9,528 nt of DNA from assembly GCA_004295885.1 (NCBI GenBank), contig SEDG01000173.1:1-9528 (forward strand), in the 5' to 3' direction. The notes beneath the pieces were generated by a model. That model did no database searches. It was not told the DNA's origin and saw only the letters and a program-made list of their open reading frames with translations. Below, one piece after another: positions 1-5,582 of the stretch (the stretch's first letter is position 1; every line of letters begins with the position of its first letter). The translations under genes and the position numbers were made by a program. The DNA comes from Pedobacter sp. (lineage in GTDB: Bacteria > Bacteroidota > Bacteroidia > Sphingobacteriales > Sphingobacteriaceae).

Positions 1-261
1 GGGGTACTTATCATTTCAGAAAAAATTTTAGCAGAAGATAGTTTGTTCAACAGAAATTTTATTAAATACTATTACGATTATAAACGCAGAAATAATTATA
101 GTGAGATGGAGATTTCTCAGAAAAGAGAAGCTTTGGAAAACGTGTTAATTCCTTATAAATTAAGTGAGAACTTTAAAATGTTAGCAGAGGCTGGTTTTCA
201 ACACACTGAAACTTTTTTTAAATGGTATAATTTTTCAGGTTTTATAGCGGTAAAAAACTAA
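1..261 (+). CDS. cmoA: CmoA-like carboxy-S-adenosyl-L-methionine synthase, C-terminal part (5' end outside window)
   Basis: The frame is open from base 1 to the TAA at 259-261, so the gene starts upstream of the window; a TTG at 43 could be read as a start, but residues encoded before it (GVLIISEKI) already match the family. From memory, the C-terminus of E. coli CmoA runs DFKR-NGYS-LEISQKR-LENV, then an AGF-H segment and a FNF near the end. The same pattern is seen here, ending in KWYNFSGFIAVKN. The Arg of the SQKR motif (codon 124-126) aligns with E. coli Arg199, which contacts the carboxylate of carboxy-SAM, so the ligand-binding role appears kept. CmoA converts SAM plus prephenate to carboxy-SAM in the cytoplasm, used by CmoB to make the wobble base cmo5U34 in tRNA. 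No cmoB is visible here. The next gene begins 1 nt after the stop, suggesting co-transcription. Only about a third of the protein is seen, so a related class I methyltransferase cannot be excluded. Confidence 0.8.
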   Translation, partial: GVLIISEKILAEDSLFNRNFIKYYYDYKRRNNYSEMEISQKREALENVLIPYKLSENFKMLAEAGFQHTETFFKWYNFSGFIAVKN

Positions 262-262
262 T

Positions 263-985
263 ATGATTGCAATAGGGAACTTCTTTTTCAGGTATAGAAA
301 CTTTTTGTTCATTTTCTTATACTTAGCATTATTTATTCCATCTCCACAAATATTTAGGGAGAGTGAGTTTGGTGTAAATTATTATTTGTATCCATTGGTT
401 ATCGGATTGTTTATTACCATTTTAGGTCAGTTAATACGAGGTGTAGCGATTTCATTGGCTTATATTGTTAGAGGCGGCTTAAATAAAAAGGTTCACGCAG
501 ATGATTTAGTAACTGAAGGATTTTTTAACCACGGTCGTAATCCACTTTATGTTGGCAATATCTTAATGCTGGTTGGTGTAGGAATTTTAATGAATTCCGT
601 AATCTTTATGTGTGTTTTTATTCCGCTGTTCTTGTTCATCTATCAAGCTATTGTATTAGCAGAAGAGAATTTTTTAAGAGGAAAATTCGGAAAGCAATTT
701 GATGAATATTGCGCTCGTGTAAACCGCTGGTGGATTAACTTTAACGGCATACACAAAACAATTGGCAGTATGGCTTTTAATGGCAAGCGCTGGTTAATTA
801 AGGAATACAATACGCAAACAGTTTGGTTGTTAGGTATAGTTGTCATCTTGCTTTATTATTATCCGCAATTAACTGGCGGAGATACCGTATTACGAGATAA
901 AATAGGAATAACTGCCTTAGTTGTTTTAGCTGCTTATTACGTGATTATTCGCTACTTGAAAAAAAGCGGAAAATGGAAAGCTTAA
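263..985 (+). CDS. ICMT/PEMT-family integral membrane methyltransferase
   Basis: A 240-residue membrane protein of the isoprenylcysteine carboxyl methyltransferase / phospholipid methyltransferase superfamily. The family signature is clear: LVTEGFFNHGRNPLYVG at residues 82-98 (His90, Arg92, Asn93, Pro94, Tyr96), followed by a hydrophobic hairpin and the EE pair at 134-135 in front of FG-QFDEYC-RV-RWW (142-157). These elements form the SAM pocket in characterised relatives. Hydrophobic segments lie near residues 12-26, 42-69, 97-132, 186-203 and 213-231; the last two form a C-terminal extension beyond the minimal domain. The methyl acceptor (lipid, prenyl or other small molecule) cannot be read from sequence. 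The ATG follows the cmoA-like stop by 1 nt, and a TTG-started gene begins 4 nt after this stop, so translational coupling within an operon is likely. The family call is firm; the substrate is unknown. Confidence 0.88.
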   Translation: MIAIGNFFFRYRNFLFIFLYLALFIPSPQIFRESEFGVNYYLYPLVIGLFITILGQLIRGVAISLAYIVRGGLNKKVHADDLVTEGFFNHGRNPLYVGNILMLVGVGILMNSVIFMCVFIPLFLFIYQAIVLAEENFLRGKFGKQFDEYCARVNRWWINFNGIHKTIGSMAFNGKRWLIKEYNTQTVWLLGIVVILLYYYPQLTGGDTVLRDKIGITALVVLAAYYVIIRYLKKSGKWKA

Positions 986-989
986 AGTT

Positions 990-1880
990 TTGAAATCAAT
1001 ATTAATCTGCGTTTTCTCGCTGCTCAGTTTAGCTGCTAACGCCCAAGTAGAAGAAAATAAGTCGCTATTTATTCAAGATAGCCTTAAACTGATTTCTTCT
1101 CAATTTAAGTTTACTGAAGGACCGGCAGTAGACAAAAAAGGAAATATCTTTTTCACCGACCAACCGAACAATAACATTTGGAAATATGATACCGATAGTA
1201 AGTTATCTCTTTTCTCAGCAAAGGCTGGAAGAGCAAATGGCTTGTTTTTCGATAAAAAGGGAAATCTAATTGCTTGCGCTGATGAACAATTTGAATTGTG
1301 GTCGTTTGATAAAAATGGGGTAGCGACTCCAATTTATAAAAACCCAAAAGGTCACGATTTAAACGGACCAAACGATTTATGGATTGATAGAAAAGGCGGA
1401 ATTTATTTCACTGACCCTTATTATCAACGAGATTATTGGACAAGAAAAGCACCTGCCATTGTTGGAGAGAAAGTTTACTATCTCTCAAAAGAAGGTTCAA
1501 AGATCATAGCCGTTGATGATAGCCTACAAAGGCCAAACGGAATTGTCGGCAGTCCAGATGGTAAAACTTTGTATGTTACTGATGCCAAAGCTAATAAAAC
1601 TTATAGGTACGATATCAAGAAAGATGGAAGTCTAACTAATCGCAAACTATTTGTAAACCAAGGTTCTGATGGGATGACTTTAGATAATCAAGGTAATCTT
1701 TATCTTACGCGAAAGGGAGTTACAATCTACAATTCAAAAGGAGAGCAAATTGGACATATTGATGTTCCAGAAAATCATACTGCAAATTTGTGTTTTGGAG
1801 GGAAAAGTAGAGATATTTTATTCATCACCGCTTCCAAATCGGTTTACACCATAAAAATGAAAGTTAAAGGCGTAGAGTAA
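990..1880 (+). CDS. Secreted SMP-30/gluconolactonase/LRE-family beta-propeller lactonase
   Basis: A 296-residue exported protein of the SMP-30/gluconolactonase family, six-bladed propellers that hydrolyse sugar or other lactones using one divalent metal. The likely metal and substrate ligands are at the usual places: Glu43 in FTEGP, Asn128 in LNGPND, Asn183 in RPNGI and Asp227 in GSDGM, with repeated strand-turn blades such as GNIFFTD, GGIYFTD and GNLYLT. Residues 1-19 form a signal peptide (Lys2, hydrophobic core, ANA cleavage site followed by Gln), so it acts in the periplasm or beyond. The start is TTG at 990: the next in-frame Met is residue 229, and only this start gives an intact signal peptide. 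It lies 4 nt after the membrane methyltransferase gene and is probably co-transcribed with it. The substrate is unknown; gluconolactone is the default guess for this family. The stop TAA overlaps an ATG (TAATG) that opens a frame into the downstream heptad repeat. Confidence 0.9.
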   Translation: MKSILICVFSLLSLAANAQVEENKSLFIQDSLKLISSQFKFTEGPAVDKKGNIFFTDQPNNNIWKYDTDSKLSLFSAKAGRANGLFFDKKGNLIACADEQFELWSFDKNGVATPIYKNPKGHDLNGPNDLWIDRKGGIYFTDPYYQRDYWTRKAPAIVGEKVYYLSKEGSKIIAVDDSLQRPNGIVGSPDGKTLYVTDAKANKTYRYDIKKDGSLTNRKLFVNQGSDGMTLDNQGNLYLTRKGVTIYNSKGEQIGHIDVPENHTANLCFGGKSRDILFITASKSVYTIKMKVKGVE

Positions 1881-1883
1881 TGT

Positions 1884-2057
1884 CTATCTCCTATTCCCCA
1901 TTACCTATTTACAATTCCCCCTTTTCTATTATTTCTATTCCCAATTACCTGTTTCCAATTCTCCCTTTTCTATTATTTCTATTTCCTATTCCCCATTTTT
2001 ATTATTTCTATTTCAATTTCCTATTTCCTATTTCCCATTTCCTATTCCCTATAAATA
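1884..2057 (+). repeat. Degenerate 7-bp tandem repeat, C/T-rich and nearly G-free (about 24 units)
   Basis: Read in steps of seven, the sequence gives recurring units such as CTATTCC, CCATTAC, TTTCCTA, TTTCCCA and TTCCCTA, with occasional phase shifts. A longer 21-nt block is found at 1919-1939 and again at 1963-1983, with a close variant at 1992-2012. From 1883 to 2073 the plus strand contains a single G (1951). It starts immediately after the stop of the lactonase gene and ends just before the dehydrogenase ATG. The open frame through it (1880-2068) is a by-product of the lack of stop-forming purines. Possible roles are slippage-generated spacer DNA or a C-rich, G-poor RNA that loads Rho; both are inference. 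Confidence 0.85.
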
Positions 2058-2071
2058 TCTATCTTTAAACC

Positions 2072-2920
2072 ATGAACAATACTAAAATTGGTTTTATTGG
2101 TTTAGGGAAGATGGGCGTCCCAATGGCTCAAAATTTAATTAAGGCTGGCTATGAACTTTTTGTTTACAATAGAAGTGCAGCAAAAGCTGATTTATTAGTT
2201 GCAGAAGGAGCGAAGTTTATAAATACCCCTGTCGATTTATTAACGCAAAGTGAAGTAGTGATATTAATGGTTGCGGATGATAAAGCAACTCAAGATATCA
2301 TCACAGGACAAGATGGTCTAATATCTTCGGCAACAGCTGGAAAAATCATCATCAATATGAGCACCGTTTCTCCAGCCATCAGTAAAAAAATGACAAGCCT
2401 TCTTGCGGAAAAAAATACCTTTTACATTGATGCACCTGTTTCAGGAAGTTTGAAACAAGCTATAGAAGGTTCTTTAGTTATAATGGCGGGCGGAGATAAG
2501 TCCGCTTTTGAAAAAGTTAAACCCATATTTGATGTACTGGGCAAACTAGCCTTGCAGGTAGGAGAGATAGGTGCTGGTAATTCAGCAAAACTAGCCATTA
2601 ATGCTCTGCTAAGTTTTCACGCACAAGGCTTAGCAGAAGCAGTTGCATTCGCTAAAAAACAAGGAATTGACACAGAAGATTTATTGGAGTTAATCAATAA
2701 TAGCGCTTTGGGCAATGTATTCATGAAAATTAAAGGTGATGCCATTTTGCAAGACGATTATAATGCCGTTTTTGCCTTAAAGCACATTTCAAAAGATTTA
2801 GGTCTCGCAAAAGCAGAGGGATTAAATTCGCCCTTGGCAAATGCGGCTTACGAAAGTTTTAAAGATGCAGAGCAAGAGTTGGGTGAGGAGGATATCATCG
2901 CAATAGCGAAAAGGTTTTAG
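2072..2920 (+). CDS. NAD(P)-dependent beta-hydroxyacid dehydrogenase, 3-hydroxyisobutyrate dehydrogenase family
   Basis: A 282-residue cytoplasmic oxidoreductase of the 3-hydroxyisobutyrate / 6-phosphogluconate / tartronate semialdehyde reductase family, which oxidises beta-hydroxy acids or reduces the matching semialdehydes or glyoxylate-type substrates. The N-terminal Rossmann motif is IGFIGLGKMGVPMAQNL at residues 6-22. The substrate motif DAPVSGS lies at 120-126 (usually DAPVSGG, so Gly is Ser here). The catalytic Lys is K173 in GAGNSAKLAIN, with the conserved Asn at 177, and the C-terminal helical domain has the usual KDLGLA at 241-246. Asn33-Arg34 after strand beta2 (VYNRS) is compatible with NADPH use, as in the glyoxylate/succinic semialdehyde reductase branch (GLYR-like), so that role is as likely as valine catabolism. 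The length is typical. It lies after the heptad repeat and converges on an SDR gene, with a hairpin terminator 6 nt after its stop. Confidence 0.9.
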   Translation: MNNTKIGFIGLGKMGVPMAQNLIKAGYELFVYNRSAAKADLLVAEGAKFINTPVDLLTQSEVVILMVADDKATQDIITGQDGLISSATAGKIIINMSTVSPAISKKMTSLLAEKNTFYIDAPVSGSLKQAIEGSLVIMAGGDKSAFEKVKPIFDVLGKLALQVGEIGAGNSAKLAINALLSFHAQGLAEAVAFAKKQGIDTEDLLELINNSALGNVFMKIKGDAILQDDYNAVFALKHISKDLGLAKAEGLNSPLANAAYESFKDAEQELGEEDIIAIAKRF

Positions 2921-2926
2921 GGAATA

Positions 2927-2960
2927 GTTAAAGCCTTTCTTTTTATTGAAAGGCTTTAAC
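2927..2960. terminator. Bidirectional intrinsic terminator between convergent genes
   Basis: A perfect 13-bp inverted repeat, GTTAAAGCCTTTC (2927-2939) and GAAAGGCTTTAAC (2948-2960), encloses the 8-nt loop TTTTTATT. On the plus strand it is followed by a T-rich run (ATTTATTCTTTTTTAT) that overlaps the 3' end of the SDR gene. It sits between the stops of two converging genes (2920 and 2963) and can serve both, although the minus-strand side has only a weak U-tract. Confidence 0.9.
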
Positions 2961-2962
2961 AT

Positions 2963-3763
2963 TTATTCTTTTTTATCTGCTGGTTCTTGCATTTTCTTCA
3001 TGTTATCTGCAACCATACTATCAGGTAAAACATTTCCCATCGCAACTTGCAGCTTGTTTTTAAAGCCAGATATAACCATATCTTTTCCGCTCATTAAAGC
3101 ATCGTAGCCATCTTTTGCTACCTCTGCAGGGTCAGCCAAATCTTGGTCTTCAACCATTTTAGATTCTAACATATCAGCTTTTCTAAAGAAATCAGTATCT
3201 GTTGCACCTGGTAAAAGAGAGGTAATGGTCACGTCGGTATCTGCAATTTCACTTCGTACCGCTTCATTAAAGGAGTGAACAAAAGCCTTTGTTCCGTGAT
3301 AAACTGCTTGGTACGGACCAGGAACTTTCCCTGCAATCGAAGCAACGTTTAGTATTTTTCCTGCGTTTCTCTTAACCATATCTTTTAAGAAAAGCTTTGT
3401 TAAAATTACTGTTGCTCCAATGTTTAACTGGATGATATTTAACTCGCGTTCTAAATCTGTTTCAATAAATTTGCCATAAACACCCTGCCCTGCATCATTT
3501 ACCAGAACTTTCACTTCAATACCCATCGCCTTAACTTCATCATAAACTTCGAATGCGGTACCCGAAAGAAAAAAATCTTTACTGATGGTAATTACCTTAA
3601 CACCTTCTTTTTTAAGTTCGGCAGCTGCGCTTTCTAGTTCATCCTGGTCTCTTGCAACTATAATTAAATCGTACTTGTCTTTTGCAAATAGTTTTGCCAG
3701 TTCAAAGCCGATACCACTTGTTGCTCCAGTGATAAGGGCATAATTGTTGTTTATGTTTTCCAT
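2963..3763 (-). CDS. Short-chain dehydrogenase/reductase (SDR), classical type
   Basis: A 266-residue classical SDR, a soluble NAD(P)H-dependent oxidoreductase. Visible motifs are the cofactor-binding TGATSGIG (residues 12-19), NDAG at 89-92 (classical NNAG with the second Asn as Asp), the catalytic tetrad Asn114, Ser142, Tyr155 and Lys159 (YHGTK), and PGATDTDFF after strand beta6. Arg38 in the VARD segment at the end of beta2 suggests NADP(H) preference. The closest style is the DltE/YdfG-like group, but the substrate cannot be named. The C-terminus (about 225-266) is an extension ending in a Lys/Glu-rich tail. The ATG at 3763 starts 11 residues before the TG motif, as is usual. It is transcribed from the gap 3764-4075; one arm of an inverted repeat (3834-3859) lies about 70 nt upstream of the start and could be its control site. 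It shares a terminator with the convergent dehydrogenase. Confidence 0.92.
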   Translation of the reverse strand: MENINNNYALITGATSGIGFELAKLFAKDKYDLIIVARDQDELESAAAELKKEGVKVITISKDFFLSGTAFEVYDEVKAMGIEVKVLVNDAGQGVYGKFIETDLERELNIIQLNIGATVILTKLFLKDMVKRNAGKILNVASIAGKVPGPYQAVYHGTKAFVHSFNEAVRSEIADTDVTITSLLPGATDTDFFRKADMLESKMVEDQDLADPAEVAKDGYDALMSGKDMVISGFKNKLQVAMGNVLPDSMVADNMKKMQEPADKKE

Positions 3764-4075
3764 AGTTCCATTTTTTAAGCTTATTTATTTAGTTATAAAT
3801 TTCTTATGAATCTAGAGCGTTATTACTGTATTCTTGGGGGATGATATACTGTGCAAAACATTACAATTTTTAATATAACAATCTCTTTATCTACAGTTTA
3901 AACTAGCCCTTTAAATTGCCTTTATAATCGTTTTGCACATCTTATACTATCCCAATTTTTTGTTTTTAACAACTTATTTGCTTTTATGTTTCTACAAATT
4001 TTATTAAATTCAAATTCTATTTAAGGGCTTTAAAATTTGTATTTACGCAAACAATTAAAATGAATTGTGGTTGTT
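3764..4075. other. 312-nt intergenic region with outward-facing inverted repeat; no gene recognised
   Basis: This AT-rich stretch separates the minus-strand SDR gene from the small plus-strand ORF. I see no coding frame of note, no tRNA-like fold and no exact TAnnTTTG box on either strand. Its main content is the imperfect inverted pair at 3834-3955. A second, weaker inverted similarity pairs AGCCCTTTAAAT (3905-3916) with ATTTAAGGGCT (4019-4029). A 19-codon frame beginning at ATG 4060 (with two Cys) is judged to be chance. Confidence 0.7.
3834..3955. repeat. Imperfect 26-nt inverted repeat pair (possible divergent regulatory sites or mini-element ends)
   Basis: Bases 3834-3859, read on plus, and the reverse complement of 3930-3955 are both 26 nt long, begin TTGGG and end TGTGCAAAAC, and agree at 19 of 26 positions without gaps. 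The inner 10 bases are identical. The interior is about 70 nt. Read outward, each arm has GTTTTGCAC followed by a TATA-containing stretch and then CCC-rich DNA, pointing towards the SDR gene on one side and the small ORF on the other. No clear target-site duplication flanks the pair, so a pair of operators or promoter elements seems more likely than a transposable mini-element. The pattern is seen directly; the function is unknown. Confidence 0.6.
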
Positions 4076-4270
4076 ATGCTAAGCGATATGTATTATTCAA
4101 ATGGAAAATTAATTGATATGGGTATTAATAAGGTAAAAGATGGTTGGGAGCAAATAAATGGACGACAAATGCCAGACGAGTTTATTGGCGAATTAGGACA
4201 TTTTATAGAGTCGAAATGCCCAACATTGCAATATGCAGGCAGTGAAAATCTAAGTCATTCCTACTCTTAA
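4076..4270 (+). CDS. Small hypothetical protein (64 aa), unrecognised
   Basis: I do not recognise this protein. From the ATG at 4076 it encodes 64 residues, soluble and mildly acidic, with no signal peptide or membrane segment. Features include DMGINKVKDGWEQINGR near residues 15-31, PDEFIGELGHFIESKC near 33-48, a single Cys and a Ser-rich end. Codon choice resembles that of its neighbours, which favours a real gene. GTG at 4067 or ATG at 4088 are alternative starts, and no Shine-Dalgarno sequence is visible. It lies downstream of the right arm of the inverted repeat and ends 2 nt from the end of the convergent mscS gene, with both stop codons inside or at the edge of the palindrome TTAAGCTTAA (4267-4276). 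It could also be a gene remnant. Confidence 0.5.
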   Translation: MLSDMYYSNGKLIDMGINKVKDGWEQINGRQMPDEFIGELGHFIESKCPTLQYAGSENLSHSYS

Positions 4271-4272
4271 GC

Positions 4273-5061
4273 TTAAAGTCCTGCCAACTTAATTCCAGAA
4301 TCTTTAACGTCTTTTAATATCAATTCTTGTAGTGCAAGTTTGGTGTCTTGAAACCCGTGTGCGTTTACCCAAACATTAACGCTTACTTTGTAACTATCTC
4401 CTTCTAAACTAGCCACCCCAATTCTTCTTTCTGGCCTAGCTAAGGTATTTTTACATTTATCTATGGCGCCACTAATTACAGTTTTTAAGGCTTCAAAATC
4501 TATCGCATTGCCGATTTTTAGTTCTATGTCTAATCTTCTATTTCCTTGCCTACTGATATTAATGATAACCTCATTAGATAATTTGCTGTTTGGAACAATT
4601 ACCGCTCTGTTATCAAACGTGGTGATGAAAGTGTAGAAGACTTGAATCGAAGTAACCGTGCCCTCAAGACCTTGGGTTACTATGTTATCGCCAACTTGGA
4701 ACGGTTTTACTAAGAGGATAATGATGCCGCTGGCAAAGTTTTGTAAAGTACCAGAGAGTGCCAAACCTGCAGCAACACCAAAGGCACCAACAAGCGCTGT
4801 GAACAGCGTCATTTCTATACCCAAAATTTGCATAACACCCAAAATTAGCAACACCCTTAAGGCAACACCAATTACACTTATTAGAAAAGGCTTGGCAGTA
4901 GGGTCAACTTCCTTTCTGTGCATGCTGGCCTGTATCCATTTGATAAGGACTTTAACAAACCATAAACCTGCAAATAGGACTAAAATTCCTAAAATTAGAC
5001 GTGGGCCAAATACTATTACCCAGTCGTAAACTCTGTTGTAAAATTTCTCTAGATTCATCAT
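4273..5061 (-). CDS. mscS: Small-conductance mechanosensitive channel, MscS family
   Basis: A 262-residue inner-membrane channel of the minimal MscS type (E. coli MscS has 286 residues), opened by membrane tension to release solutes on hypo-osmotic shock. Three membrane segments are visible: TM1 about 17-41, TM2 about 58-80 and the pore-lining TM3 about 84-119. TM3 carries the typical Gly/Ala packing (LVGAFGVAAGLALSGTLQNFASG), then the conserved KPFQVGDNI entry to the beta domain and the signature VPNSKL (156-161). The C-terminal alpha/beta vestibule domain (about 173-262) is complete, ending with the usual LQELILKDVKDSGI helix. The start is one of two adjacent ATGs (5061 or 5058). It is divergent from a small lipoprotein gene and convergent, 2 nt apart, with a small ORF; no terminator is visible at its 3' end. 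Confidence 0.95.
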   Translation of the reverse strand: MMNLEKFYNRVYDWVIVFGPRLILGILVLFAGLWFVKVLIKWIQASMHRKEVDPTAKPFLISVIGVALRVLLILGVMQILGIEMTLFTALVGAFGVAAGLALSGTLQNFASGIIILLVKPFQVGDNIVTQGLEGTVTSIQVFYTFITTFDNRAVIVPNSKLSNEVIINISRQGNRRLDIELKIGNAIDFEALKTVISGAIDKCKNTLARPERRIGVASLEGDSYKVSVNVWVNAHGFQDTKLALQELILKDVKDSGIKLAGL

Positions 5062-5121
5062 TAAATTAACAACCTAAACAGCGACTGGTTTTCTTAAGAT
5101 GATAAAATAATAGGTAAGTAG

Positions 5122-5150
5122 TTGGCTAACATACAGATACAATAATTTTT
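5122..5150 (+). promoter_or_regulatory. Candidate Bacteroidota-type promoter for the small lipoprotein gene
   Basis: TTG (5122-5124) is followed after 18 nt by TAATTTTT (5143-5150), matching the Bacteroidota consensus TTG - 17 to 23 nt - TAnnTTTG except for the last base. It would start transcription near 5157, leaving a leader of roughly 85 nt. That leader begins with a weak AT-rich inverted repeat, GATTTAAA (5157-5164) with TTTAAATC (5176-5183). Confidence 0.4.
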
Positions 5151-5242
5151 TTAAAAGATTTAAAGCTTTTTTTTATTTAAATCCTTTATAAAATAAGTAT
5201 ACATCGAAACAATCCAAAAAATTTAACCCTAAAGAAAACAAG

Positions 5243-5437
5243 ATGAAAATGAAATTTTTAATAGTTCTTGCAATTGCCGGTATGGCGGTGGTAGGATGTA
5301 GCTCAAGTAAAAATGCAAACAGTATGGCAGATTCTGGCGCAATGGATACCAATAAAATGGATTCACCTATGGTTGATACCACCAAGACAGTGCCTGATAC
5401 AACTAATAAAGTACCAGATACGACTAAGAATCAATAA
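5243..5437 (+). CDS. Small lipoprotein with Asp/Thr/Lys-rich low-complexity tail
   Basis: A 64-residue predicted lipoprotein. Residues 1-18 are a type II signal peptide (MKMK, hydrophobic core, lipobox VVGC) with lipidation at Cys19, followed by SSSKN. The mature part of about 45 residues has no folded domain: it is rich in Asp, Thr, Asn, Lys and Met, with a short repeat VPDTTNK / VPDTTKN near the C-terminus and four Met spaced through MADSGAMDTNKMDSPM. Such proteins are common and mostly uncharacterised in Bacteroidota; it is probably anchored in the outer membrane. ATG at 5249 (MKFLI) is an alternative start with little effect. It is divergent from mscS and ends in a clear terminator, so it appears to be a single-gene unit. 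I cannot name a function. Confidence 0.85.
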   Translation: MKMKFLIVLAIAGMAVVGCSSSKNANSMADSGAMDTNKMDSPMVDTTKTVPDTTNKVPDTTKNQ

Positions 5438-5467
5438 AATTAAGATAGTTTTAAGTTAATAAATAAC

Positions 5468-5505
5468 GAACAATTGTAGAGTGGATGCTTTGCAATTGTT
5501 CTTTT
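5468..5505 (+). terminator. Intrinsic terminator of the lipoprotein gene
   Basis: GAACAATTG at 5468-5476 pairs with CAATTGTTC at 5493-5501, and the stem continues inward with TAGAG against CTTTG (two G-U wobbles) to give about 14 bp around the loop TGGATG (5482-5487). A T-run (5502-5505) follows. It lies 30 nt after the lipoprotein stop. Confidence 0.82.
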
Positions 5506-5548
5506 GATTTCTAAGAAAATTGGATATAAAACTGAAAAGTGTTTTGTC

Positions 5549-5580
5549 CATTTTCCATCTTACATTTAACATCTTTCATC
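5549..5580 (+). repeat. Short degenerate 7-bp tandem repeat (CATYTWN, about 4.5 units)
   Basis: Successive units are CATTTTC, CATCTTA, CATTTAA, CATCTTT and a partial CATC. No G occurs on the plus strand from 5547 to 5581. It lies between the lipoprotein terminator and the 3' end of the MerR-like gene. Period and base bias match the larger repeat at 1884-2057. Confidence 0.7.
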
Positions 5581-5582
5581 AG

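Noticed and set aside
1880..2068. 62-codon open frame starting in the TAATG overlap after the lactonase gene
   Set aside because: The product would be a low-complexity Ile/Phe/Pro/Ser/Tyr string that merely translates the heptad repeat. The frame is open because the strand has almost no G and few stop-forming triplets. It is kept only as a possible factor in the Rho hypothesis.
3834..3955. Transposon-derived mini-element (MITE) as the firm identity of the inverted pair
   Set aside because: No convincing target-site duplication flanks the arms and no second copy is visible in the window, so it is listed only as an alternative.
4658..5029. 123-codon open frame on plus, antisense to mscS
   Set aside because: The minus-strand frame encodes a complete MscS channel with all family motifs; the antisense frame has no recognisable domain and is a shadow.
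5157..5183. Inverted repeat GATTTAAA / TTTAAATC with an internal T8 run upstream of the lipoprotein gene
   Set aside because: It is an all A-T stem, apart from one G-C pair, in very AT-rich DNA, so chance is likely; it is mentioned only as part of the predicted leader.
5173..5385. 70-codon open frame on minus across the lipoprotein gene
   Set aside because: The plus strand carries a clear lipobox protein with its own terminator. The minus frame has no signal or domain to support it.
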